A DNA stretch of 6,791 nt from Desulfobacteraceae bacterium UBA2771. GTDB lineage: Bacteria > Desulfobacterota > Desulfobacteria > Desulfobacterales > Desulfosarcinaceae. Positions 1-6,426 of the stretch are shown here, piece after piece. Made by a program: the position numbers and the translations under genes. Location of the stretch: NCBI GenBank assembly GCA_002352605.1, contig DEIP01000077.1:10641-17431 (forward strand). The letters are read 5' to 3'. The notes beneath the pieces were generated by a model. The model was not told the DNA's origin, did no database searches, and worked only from the letters and a program-made list of their open reading frames with translations. Position 1 is the stretch's first letter; each line of letters begins with the position of its first letter.

Positions 1-51
1 CCATAGGAAACACCCGGTGATTATTTTAAAGGTTTTTGCTTTGCGTACCAT
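1..51 (-). CDS. Start of an unidentified gene downstream of pilY1 (partial, 17 codons)
   Basis: The first 17 codons read MVRKAKTFKIITGCFLW and then leave the window at its left edge. The start is supported by a strong Shine-Dalgarno sequence (AAGGAG at 60-65, 8 nt before the ATG at 49-51). The gap from the pilY1 stop is only 43 nt with no terminator-like hairpin, so it is probably co-transcribed with pilY1. The basic N-terminus (R3, K4, K6, K9) followed by the hydrophobic run IITGCFLW looks like the beginning of a signal peptide or a membrane anchor, possibly of a lipoprotein or another pilin-like protein. In Pseudomonas the genes after pilY1 are pilY2 and pilE, but there is too little sequence here to identify the product. 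The start is well supported; the function is unknown. Confidence 0.7.
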   Translation of the reverse strand, partial: MVRKAKTFKIITGCFLW

Positions 52-59
52 ATATCATT

Positions 60-65
60 CTCCTT
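60..65 (-). promoter_or_regulatory. Ribosome binding site of the partial downstream gene
   Basis: AAGGAG on the minus strand, 8 nt upstream of the ATG at 49-51. It is the strongest Shine-Dalgarno match in the window and is the main reason for calling a gene at the left edge. Confidence 0.7.
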
Positions 66-94
66 TTTATTGTATACCTTTGTCAGACCACCGG

Positions 95-3000
95 TTATTG
101 CTCCATAACCCGCCAGAAAAACATGCCTATCGGATCCGCCATGACATCTTCATTTTCTATGGGGGGATCATCGGGATCTTCAGGTTCCGGATCTGAATAA
201 AACAACGAGTCATCTATCTGGAGGATATCCCAGATCGGGATGGAAACTTTCTTTCCCGTTGGGGGAACAAGATTAATGATATCGTGTTCGTCGATATCGC
301 CGTCATCATCCGAATCAAAAAAGGGTTCATTTATACTGCCGCCGGAACAGGCATCCAGAGCCCACATCGTTGAACGCCCGCCGGCGTCACAGGGAGAATT
401 CGATGGAATCGTCGATATCATGACCACGATTCCCGAGCGCAGCAGGGGTTTCTGAATCGACCGTTCACCGGACTCCGGCAGGTCGAAAACCCATCCCAGA
501 TGGTGTTCATTTGCATCTGTCCCTGCCCATGGGGCATACCAATCCGCCTTGAGGTCGCTTAACATCCACCACTCGGACGTCTCATCTTCCACAACCTGCT
601 CCATCAGCTTGATCTGAGAGCCCAAATTGGACAAAGACCGGTCCGAATTCAGAGAACCCAGGTATTTGCTTCTGGCCGTGGCCTTATCGTCGGTAATCTC
701 CCATATCCGGCCCCAGTCCCAGACACCGTAAAGGGACTGGACGGTGGTGTCTGCAAAGTCGGCTGAATTCAAATACTGGCCGGTTCCGAAAAGCACCATC
801 AGCCCGCGGCCTTCTCCGAGCGCCGCACAATCCAGCATCACTTCCGGAGATGCGGTGATGGGCTGAACCGCACCATATTCATTTGCCAGGGTAACCATCG
901 GCACAGGGATAATACCGGACTGATAATAGACCTCCCAATCAGCAACCGGGCCCCGAAGGTCGAATTTCCACATGTTGCCCTTCAGGTCCCCGGCGAACGC
1001 ATAATCCGGATACCCGTTTAAATCCACATCCACAACTGCCGGTGCGGAAAGCCCATTGCAGCCGACAGCCCCAGTTTTGATTTTCCGGAGTACGCTCCCG
1101 TCAACGGCATTTAGCACATACAGGATGGCCTCTTCGTTCGTGCTGTCATACCCGTTGCCGACGATTACCACATACCCGTCGGATGTCGTCTTAACGATGA
1201 TTGGACGACTGAAGGTGTATCCCATGTCATCGGGATCACTAAACTCCCAAAGGACATTGCCCGCAGTCATAGCGGCCGGGTTGGTCACATCCAAGGCAAA
1301 ATAGCCTTTGCCGCCGTTGCGCAGTCCACAGACCAGCAAATGCTGCCCACCGGCATCGATCACCCTCGGCGTACCATCCACGTAGTACTTGTGGGTGTAT
1401 CCCGGATCGGCCAGTTCGGCCAGATGATCGTAAACCAGGCCCGGCACGTAGGTGAACAATTCCTCGCCGTTCTCGGCATTGACGGCATGCAGCATGCCGT
1501 CGTTGGCCCCGATATAGACCGTACCATTATAGAAGGTCGGCGCGGAATGCACGATATCCCCGATGGGATGGGTGCGTTTTCGCAATAAACCGCCATTGGA
1601 CACATAGTTGGTATCGTCACCTCGGATAAAATCTACAATCTGTTCGGCCGTTCCCAACCCGCCGCCCTCCAGGTCGCTGCGTTGCCCAGCAGTCAAGCCG
1701 ACACCAAAAACGGTACCCGAACCATTATAGGAGAAAATGTTACGGGCGTTCCAAGGGGGTACATGTTCGCTGGCTTTCCATCTCGCGGCTCCCACATCAC
1801 CGGTTTGGGCATCCAGCGGAAGGGCACTGATTTCACCGAACCAGTTGGAGGTATTATAGGTCCCCTGGAAAATCATCGTCCCCACAGTCCGTTGGATGGA
1901 GGTGGAGGCCAAACCCGCCGCGCTTCCCAGGCGTTTTTCGATCCCCTCTTTCAGTTTCTCAAGGGCCGCGTTCAGTTCCGCGCTGCTGCTGGCGGACATA
2001 TACTCTCCCCGGCCGTTGATGGCGGCATGGAACATGTCGTCAATTTTTCCGGAATCCGAGCTGGTGGCCGGCCAGGCGCCGGGACAAGCGCCCAGAGGGC
2101 AATCTTCGTAGAGCTCGGTGTCCAGGCTGCCGGTCACTCCGAAAGCCAGGGTGTAGGTCACCATGTGTTGGTGATCCGCCGTATCGACGGTCGAGGTGGC
2201 GACATTGTCGGGCAGGGTACCGTTGAGATCACTTTCATAGTAGCGCATGGCCACGTCCGCCAGGGTGTCGCCGATTTCATCCCCGAAGGGACTGCCATCG
2301 AAATCGGTATTGTCGTCACCGTCGGCATTGCTGACACCGGGGGAATCGCCGTTATAGTAACCATCGGAGAAGATGACGGTGAATGCCATCTGACAGCTGC
2401 CGCCTTCATCCTCTTTGAAAAAAGGGTAACTGTCGGTATTGGTATGGCTGGGCAGTGTCAACGGTTTCAGGTAATCGCCCTGAAAATATCGGCCGGCCTT
2501 TTTCAGGCCATTGCGCAAGGGGGTTCCATACGAAGAGATATCGTAATTGTATAGGATATCCAGCAGTATGACGGATTCATCCAAGAACGTACCATCCAGA
2601 TTGATCCGCACCGGCTTTACGGCGGTGTCCTGACTCCTGTAATTGTTGATGAAGATCAGGCCGATGTAAACCCCATCCATGGTGTTGATCACTTTTCCGA
2701 TGGCATTTTTGGCCGTCAGTTCCCGCCGCCGGTAAAAGGAATACCAGTTGGAAAAGTTCCGGCATTCTTCGGTATAGGTTCGGCCGGTGACAATACCTGC
2801 AGTGGCGGCCTCTGTGTCGGTCAAGCGCGCCAGTTTGTCCACGGTGACCGTTTCCCGGTTGTTGGCGGGGGCATCCAGATTGACCCGGTAGTATTCAATG
2901 TTGCCGCCCAGCAGATTGACCAGGTAGGTGCCGGTGCCGGTGCATACATAATAGTGACGCCGGGCGATATCACTGATGGGGTTGTTGGCCGGTACAAATT

Positions 3001-3892
3001 TCACGGCATCGGCACAAAGCCCGCTGGTGCTTGTAGTTTCCTCTATTTTCACGACGCCGGTTCCTGAAGAAAAGGTGACATTCGCCGCGATCGGCATCCA
3101 TAAATTAAGGTTCTGCTGCTGGTCGACGATCTCTTCCACAATAAATGTCGCATCATCATGGGTTCGGTAATGTACATTCGTGAGTCGGCTGGTTCCACCA
3201 TTGAGCCAGCGCGCAAACACGTCGTATGTGGTTGATGAATCCAAGTTGTTTGCCGTCCAGGTGGCGGAGTAGATCTGCGGTCCGTTGTCGGCATACAGAT
3301 ATGTCCCATTCCAGCCGCCACCATTTTCCGTCCACCCCCCAGATTGTAAAAAGCCACTCGCATCAGCATTATCCACAACGTTCCCCGCATCCTCATCCCA
3401 CTCATGCCACAGGGCCGTCATGTCCAGGGTGTAGGTGCTGTTCATGGGATTAGACCGAGGATTGTCAATATCGGCGTCCGGCTGGGTGGGCCAGGGCGTG
3501 TATTCAGTTTCGGGATCATAATACATCCCGTTGTATCCCGCCCACTGGGACATCCACATCATCCGCTCGCTGATGATGTCTTCCAAATTGTCACGGCTGC
3601 CGTAAGCATCATCGCCGGGGTCCTTGAAAATATAATAATTTCCATTGAATACACCACCGGACTCTTGACCCGGCGGGCACATGATACTCCAGTCCATACT
3701 GCCCGAGTCATCCACGATGAACATAATCATACCCGGCGCCTTTTGCTCCATGGTATCCAGGGGAATATCCGCAATGTCCGGGCAAGCCCCATTGGCAGGA
3801 AAGCTGCCCGCCAGCAAGGTTAATAATACCACCGCAGTCAAAACCATTCTTTTCACTGCATGCCTCTTGCCGAAAATATTTGCTGATTTCAT
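95..3892 (-). CDS. pilY1: Type IV pilus tip adhesin/assembly protein PilY1 (PilC/PilY family) with an inserted golvesin-like domain
   Basis: Secreted tip protein of the type IV pilus, known in the family for adhesion, surface sensing and calcium-dependent control of pilus dynamics. The start at 3892 (M22 of the longer frame beginning at 3955) is chosen because AGGGTGG lies 6 nt upstream and a normal Sec signal peptide follows (basic region, then hydrophobic MVLTAVVLLTLLAG, ending near ANGA). Residue numbers below count from the 3955 ATG. The VWA domain begins near 76, with the MIDAS motif D82-x-S84-x-S86, a GTPLRNGL threonine at 478 and FSDG at 529-532. Residues about 192-322 look like a golvesin/xanthan-lyase C-terminal beta domain placed inside it. 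RGD is at 778-780. The C-terminal PilY propeller starts near 790 and carries a DxDxNGxxD calcium loop at 976-984. A canonical EF-hand-like loop DSDDDGDIDEHD is at 1214-1225, followed by an acidic, proline-rich tail. At about 1265 residues it is longer than the roughly 1160 of Pseudomonas PilY1, largely because of the insertion. It is the last complete gene of the operon. Confidence 0.95.
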   Translation of the reverse strand: MKSANIFGKRHAVKRMVLTAVVLLTLLAGSFPANGACPDIADIPLDTMEQKAPGMIMFIVDDSGSMDWSIMCPPGQESGGVFNGNYYIFKDPGDDAYGSRDNLEDIISERMMWMSQWAGYNGMYYDPETEYTPWPTQPDADIDNPRSNPMNSTYTLDMTALWHEWDEDAGNVVDNADASGFLQSGGWTENGGGWNGTYLYADNGPQIYSATWTANNLDSSTTYDVFARWLNGGTSRLTNVHYRTHDDATFIVEEIVDQQQNLNLWMPIAANVTFSSGTGVVKIEETTSTSGLCADAVKFVPANNPISDIARRHYYVCTGTGTYLVNLLGGNIEYYRVNLDAPANNRETVTVDKLARLTDTEAATAGIVTGRTYTEECRNFSNWYSFYRRRELTAKNAIGKVINTMDGVYIGLIFINNYRSQDTAVKPVRINLDGTFLDESVILLDILYNYDISSYGTPLRNGLKKAGRYFQGDYLKPLTLPSHTNTDSYPFFKEDEGGSCQMAFTVIFSDGYYNGDSPGVSNADGDDNTDFDGSPFGDEIGDTLADVAMRYYESDLNGTLPDNVATSTVDTADHQHMVTYTLAFGVTGSLDTELYEDCPLGACPGAWPATSSDSGKIDDMFHAAINGRGEYMSASSSAELNAALEKLKEGIEKRLGSAAGLASTSIQRTVGTMIFQGTYNTSNWFGEISALPLDAQTGDVGAARWKASEHVPPWNARNIFSYNGSGTVFGVGLTAGQRSDLEGGGLGTAEQIVDFIRGDDTNYVSNGGLLRKRTHPIGDIVHSAPTFYNGTVYIGANDGMLHAVNAENGEELFTYVPGLVYDHLAELADPGYTHKYYVDGTPRVIDAGGQHLLVCGLRNGGKGYFALDVTNPAAMTAGNVLWEFSDPDDMGYTFSRPIIVKTTSDGYVVIVGNGYDSTNEEAILYVLNAVDGSVLRKIKTGAVGCNGLSAPAVVDVDLNGYPDYAFAGDLKGNMWKFDLRGPVADWEVYYQSGIIPVPMVTLANEYGAVQPITASPEVMLDCAALGEGRGLMVLFGTGQYLNSADFADTTVQSLYGVWDWGRIWEITDDKATARSKYLGSLNSDRSLSNLGSQIKLMEQVVEDETSEWWMLSDLKADWYAPWAGTDANEHHLGWVFDLPESGERSIQKPLLRSGIVVMISTIPSNSPCDAGGRSTMWALDACSGGSINEPFFDSDDDGDIDEHDIINLVPPTGKKVSIPIWDILQIDDSLFYSDPEPEDPDDPPIENEDVMADPIGMFFWRVMEQ

Positions 3893-3898
3893 ACTCAA

Positions 3899-3905
3899 CC
3901 ACCCT
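3899..3905 (-). promoter_or_regulatory. Ribosome binding site deciding the pilY1 start
   Basis: AGGGTGG on the minus strand lies 6 nt before the ATG at 3890-3892, which directly precedes a well-formed signal peptide. The in-frame ATG at 3953-3955 has no comparable purine-rich sequence upstream and sits in a hairpin, so this site favours the shorter PilY1. Confidence 0.55.
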
Positions 3906-3936
3906 TTCGAAATTGTCCGGGGCCGCCTGAACCGAT

Positions 3937-3954
3937 TGACGGCAACGACCGTCA
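3937..3954 (-). promoter_or_regulatory. Intercistronic hairpin between pilX and pilY1
   Basis: The sequence TGACGG...CCGTCA forms a perfect 6-bp stem, with a possible extra T-G pair closing a CGTT tetraloop. It lies in the 84-nt gap between the pilX stop and the preferred pilY1 start. No T-run follows on the minus strand, so it is not a conventional terminator. It could stabilise the mRNA 3' of pilX or affect pilY1 translation. The upstream ATG at 3953-3955 is partly buried in the stem. The base pairing is seen directly; the role is inferred. Confidence 0.35.
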
Positions 3955-3976
3955 TTCAGCGCCGACAGACGCAAAA

Positions 3977-4609
3977 TTACCACATTCGCCTAAGCCCGAT
4001 CTCCATGCGCAGCAGACCGAACCCGTTGTCATTGCCACCCGCGTCCATAGAGACATACTCGGCCACACAACGGCCTCCGTGCATATTGACTTGATTCGCC
4101 AAAATGCTACCACCGAACACGGGTCCCCATCCCACAAGGGCAATACGCAAGTTACCGTTAAGGTTTTCCCCCCGAACGGCGAGCAGGGGCATCGTATTGG
4201 CATCCATTGAATTGGTTGCATCCAGAACACGCCCGTTGAAATCGGTTTCGTACCAGCCGGGATTTCCCGGTGCGTTATCGAAGACACCAGCATCGGCATT
4301 GATCCAGTCATTGGGAAGGATCGGATCGAAGTTGCCCACAACGTTGTTGTCCATCTGCATGAACCGCTGCAACCCCTCCATGAGGGAGGACTCCACCAGA
4401 CTGACGTTTTGCCGATGGATAGCGGCATTGCGAATGATAAAATTTTCAGTGACCACGGTATCGGAGGAGACGATCCCGATCACGGTCATGATGGCCAGCA
4501 CCATCAGGACCAGAACCGTCACGGACCCATTCGGGTTATCGAGCGGATGGATCTGCAAATCGTCTCCGGGTGAAATTGCCTGGTGTTGTACTTCTATAAT
4601 TTCGATCAT
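3977..4609 (-). CDS. pilX: Type IV pilus minor pilin PilX
   Basis: PilX-type minor pilin, 210 residues, expected in the inner membrane and then in the tip or priming complex with FimT/FimU, PilV, PilW and PilY1. After a 28-residue leader comes the motif NGSVTVLVLMVLAIMTVIGI (residues 27-46), which matches the G-(A/S)-x-x-(L/I/V)-rich N-terminus of the PilX family. The likely prepilin cleavage is after G28. Position +5 is L33 rather than the usual glutamate, consistent with PilX/GspK-type pilins, which characteristically lack it. The segment TENFIIRNAAIHRQN is typical of the helical stalk after the membrane part. The rest (N-rich, with Cys in GGRCVAEY) is a variable globular head. The start ATG has AAGG 7 nt upstream and an in-frame stop just before it, so no longer form exists. 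The identity rests on the N-terminus and on its position directly before pilY1; the C-terminal half has no motif I recognise. Confidence 0.85.
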   Translation of the reverse strand: MIEIIEVQHQAISPGDDLQIHPLDNPNGSVTVLVLMVLAIMTVIGIVSSDTVVTENFIIRNAAIHRQNVSLVESSLMEGLQRFMQMDNNVVGNFDPILPNDWINADAGVFDNAPGNPGWYETDFNGRVLDATNSMDANTMPLLAVRGENLNGNLRIALVGWGPVFGGSILANQVNMHGGRCVAEYVSMDAGGNDNGFGLLRMEIGLRRMW

Positions 4610-4614
4610 TGAGA

Positions 4615-4640
4615 AACCTTATGGGAATGAACCTTATGGG
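4615..4640. repeat. Tandem direct repeat in front of pilX
   Basis: Two exact 11-nt copies, AACCTTATGGG at 4615-4625 and 4630-4640, with AATG between them (15-nt period). Read on the minus strand each copy is CCCATAAGGTT, so the pilX leader carries two AAGG ribosome-binding-like sequences. Only the copy nearer pilX is correctly spaced (7 nt from the ATG at 4607-4609). This looks like a small local duplication in the 74-nt pilV-pilX gap. Confidence 0.6.
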
Positions 4641-4683
4641 TTAATTGTACGGTCGCGGCCCTCGATCCGGCCCCGGGTTATCG

Positions 4684-5184
4684 TTAAGGAATTCCGGTAG
4701 CCGCCCAGGTCTTGAGAAACTGCACCTGCGCCAAGGCATCGGTGGCCGCATTACCACCCAGCCGCGTCACGACGACCGTAATGGCTTTAGCAACCGTGTA
4801 GGTTCCGTTTCCGACTCCCGAGAATACCGGGGTTGCCGTATTGTTGTAAGGCAGCAGAGCGATATCGTCCGTCACTTGCCAATGCACGCTGTAGCGGTTG
4901 TTGTTCGGTGGCGGGGCGGGCTGGTTGTATGCGCCGGCGACCAAATTCGGATCGAAAGTCTGTGTCGCCGGATTCGCATAAAACGGCAAGGTCTTAAGCC
5001 AGTCCGCATGGGAGCCGGCGATGGTCCAGGCCTCGGTCTTTCTGGCAATATCACCTGTATCCATCAGGGCTCTGGCCTGAAGCGCGCCCAGGGCCATCAG
5101 TCCAATGGAGAAGATAGCCAGGGCCATGAGCACTTCGATTATGGTGAAACCGGAATCATTGGCTGGGAAAGGCGTTCGTATCAT
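4684..5184 (-). CDS. pilV: Type IV pilus minor pilin PilV
   Basis: PilV-type minor pilin, 166 residues from the chosen start. It has a short leader MIRTPFPANDSG, then a class III prepilin site G|FTIIE with glutamate at +5, and the hydrophobic helix EVLMALAIFSIGLMALGALQ. The E-x-L-x-A-x-x-I-x-x-x-G-L-x-x-L-x-x-L-Q pattern is characteristic of PilV. The C-terminal part (AITVVVTR) resembles the terminal beta strands of the family. The reading frame is open up to an ATG at 5212-5214, which would overlap pilW by 7 nt and give a 22-residue leader without a Shine-Dalgarno sequence. I prefer the ATG at 5182-5184, which has AAAGGAA 10 nt upstream and a leader of ordinary length. PilV takes part with FimU, PilW and PilX in priming pilus assembly and presenting PilY1. 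It directly follows pilW in the operon. Confidence 0.88.
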   Translation of the reverse strand: MIRTPFPANDSGFTIIEVLMALAIFSIGLMALGALQARALMDTGDIARKTEAWTIAGSHADWLKTLPFYANPATQTFDPNLVAGAYNQPAPPPNNNRYSVHWQVTDDIALLPYNNTATPVFSGVGNGTYTVAKAITVVVTRLGGNAATDALAQVQFLKTWAATGIP

Positions 5185-5207
5185 GTCGGTCGGGTTCCTT
5201 TGCATGA

Positions 5208-5906
5208 TTACCATAGGTTCAGTAAATTAATGGTGGAAGTCAGCAGCAGCCGCCGGAACGCATCGTTCTGGGCCGGGAGTAGCACGTTACCCTGCAGATT
5301 CGTGTAGATCCTGGCATCGACATATCTATGGGTGAACCCGCCCGGGTTCGCGCCGGATCGGGCAACGATGGTCACCTGGACGCTGCGGATATTCGCCAAT
5401 ACGCCAGTAAGATTTCCGTTGCCATCGAGATATTGGAAATCCAGGGCGTCAATATTGCGGGCCAGGGGCTGCAAGCCTCCCCCCGTATCCCTGCCCAAGT
5501 TCTGATTGCCGCCGCCATCCACATACAATGCATAGCGGATTTGTTCATTTGGGCCGTCGAGCAGGCCGTCCGGTGAAAAGGAACCACCCGCCGTGTTGCC
5601 GGAATCCTTGGTAAAGCTCAGTTGGTTGCCGGCGGCAATCACGATCCCCGCTCCGGCCGTTTCAACGGGATCGCAACCGGCGGAACGAATCTCATTGTTC
5701 ATGATCTCAAGAGCCGCCCGGGCCGCCTGGTTCATGTCCGTCAGCGCCTCCTGGGTATTCTTGCCCCGCACCTGAAGCTGGTAAGTCGACACCACCGCCC
5801 CCATGACAATGGATGCAATAGCCATGGCCACGAGCAGTTCGATGAGGGTAAAGCCCTTGTCTTGTGTATGTTTCATAGTCCTTTGGTCCCCATGAGTTAC
5901 GGACAT
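5208..5906 (-). CDS. pilW: Type IV pilus minor pilin PilW
   Basis: PilW-family minor pilin, 232 residues. The prepilin site is DKG|FTLIE (cleavage after G18, E23 at +5), followed by a membrane helix LLVAMAIASIVMGAVVSTYQ. The family signature MNNEIRSAGCDP follows the stalk helix and matches the PilW pattern (R/N)-(E/D)-I-R-x-A-G-x-x-P. Later segments such as IDALDFQYLDG and IRSVQVTIVARS fit the family's beta-rich head. The ATG at 5904-5906 shares its A with the fimT stop (TAATG), suggesting translational coupling. An alternative start is the ATG at 5874-5876, giving the shorter leader MKHTQDKG; AAAGGA lies only 2 nt before it, so the choice is open. In known systems PilW cooperates with FimU, PilV and PilX in the complex below PilY1. 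The 3' end abuts or overlaps pilV. Confidence 0.88.
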   Translation of the reverse strand: MSVTHGDQRTMKHTQDKGFTLIELLVAMAIASIVMGAVVSTYQLQVRGKNTQEALTDMNQAARAALEIMNNEIRSAGCDPVETAGAGIVIAAGNQLSFTKDSGNTAGGSFSPDGLLDGPNEQIRYALYVDGGGNQNLGRDTGGGLQPLARNIDALDFQYLDGNGNLTGVLANIRSVQVTIVARSGANPGGFTHRYVDARIYTNLQGNVLLPAQNDAFRRLLLTSTINLLNLW

Positions 5907-6376
5907 TATTGAATTCTCGAACTGCCGACCATAGAGACAACAATCCGCCTGATCAATCCGTTGACATGTTGGATAGTCACCGTGCCGCCAATGCCTCCCA
6001 AAGGCATGCCGCGGTTGTTGAAGGTCAACCGCCCGCCACCATTAGCACTGAGCGTAATCCCCGGCGCCATCTGATGGGCAACGGCAGCTCTAGGCACCGG
6101 CAAACCGGCCACGATTGTCCGTGTCTGGGTGCTAAATGTGTTCGTGCCATTGAACAATAAATCTGCCGACAGATTGGTCTTTATTGCAGCCATGCGTGTT
6201 GCTTCGATAGCAACCTTGACTTGCCGAACAGCAGAATTAAACTGGGAATTTCTCAGCCAGGTGATAGCATTGGGCGTAGCGATGGCGGCTAAAATACCGA
6301 TGATGGCAATTGTTACCATCAGCTCCATCAGCGTAAATCCAGACCGATTCTTGAATATTCTGAAATGTACCCGCAT
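5906..6376 (-). CDS. fimT: FimT/GspH-type minor pilin (FimU-like), first gene of the operon
   Basis: GspH/FimT-family minor pilin, 156 residues, a usual length. A 13-residue basic leader ends in NRSG, then FTLMELMVTIAIIGILAAIA forms the conserved prepilin N-terminus with E18 at +5 after cleavage behind G13. The helix continues into WLRNSQFNSAVRQVKVAIEATRMAAIKTN, the family's stalk pattern. Near the C-terminus LTFNNRGMPL followed by GGTVTI matches the GspH/FimT hallmark (F-N-x-R-G, then the last beta strands). In Pseudomonas the matching operon position is held by fimU; FimT and FimU are paralogues that cannot be separated by eye, so the symbol is provisional. FimU links the minor-pilin complex to the major pilin, and FimT has been tied to DNA binding in natural competence. 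The ATG has GGGGG 6 nt upstream, and a sigma-54-like promoter lies just before it. Confidence 0.88.
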   Translation of the reverse strand: MRVHFRIFKNRSGFTLMELMVTIAIIGILAAIATPNAITWLRNSQFNSAVRQVKVAIEATRMAAIKTNLSADLLFNGTNTFSTQTRTIVAGLPVPRAAVAHQMAPGITLSANGGGRLTFNNRGMPLGGIGGTVTIQHVNGLIRRIVVSMVGSSRIQ

Positions 6377-6382
6377 TTAATT

Positions 6383-6387
6383 CCCCC
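6383..6387 (-). promoter_or_regulatory. Ribosome binding site of fimT
   Basis: GGGGG on the minus strand, 6 nt before the fimT ATG at 6374-6376. It is a degenerate Shine-Dalgarno sequence that can pair with the 16S rRNA tail through a G-U pair. No better candidate is close to this start. Confidence 0.4.
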
Positions 6388-6410
6388 GTGAGTAATTTCC
6401 AATGGTTAGA

Positions 6411-6426
6411 TACAATTTATATGCCA
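6411..6426 (-). promoter_or_regulatory. Candidate sigma-54 (RpoN) promoter of the minor-pilin operon
   Basis: On the minus strand 6426-6411 reads TGGCATATAAATTGTA. This matches the -24/-12 consensus TGGCAY-N5-TTGCW with exact spacing and one important deviation: T instead of C at the -12 position. Transcription would start near 6400, giving a leader of about 24 nt before fimT, enough for the ribosome binding site at 6383-6387. Sigma-54 control with PilR-type activators is well established for major pilin genes; for a minor-pilin operon it is an inference here. I found no convincing sigma-70 -35/-10 pair at proper spacing in the same stretch. Confidence 0.45.

Noticed and set aside
1616..1624. 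RGD motif in PilY1 taken as evidence of integrin binding to a host
   Set aside because: The RGD lies in a conserved stretch (FIRGDDTN) common among PilY1 proteins of environmental bacteria, so it does not by itself indicate host adhesion.
1682..2554. A 290-codon open frame on the plus strand, opposite pilY1
   Set aside because: It is antisense to the conserved VWA and linker part of pilY1, its product (rich in Gly, Ile and Val, low complexity) resembles no family I know, and it has no support beyond being open. It is a shadow of biased codon use in pilY1.
3404..3823. Plus-strand open frames over the start of pilY1
   Set aside because: They overlap the PilY1 MIDAS region, which is clearly coding on the minus strand, and have no family features.
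4641..4683. GC-rich segment with GGCC repeats between pilV and pilX as a possible terminator
   Set aside because: The GGCC copies do not form a stem of useful length, and no T-run follows on the minus strand; the genes are best read as one operon.
4104..4700. A 198-codon plus-strand frame opposite pilX
   Set aside because: The opposite strand carries a recognisable PilX at the right operon position. The plus-strand product is rich in Arg, Ser and Pro without any motif.
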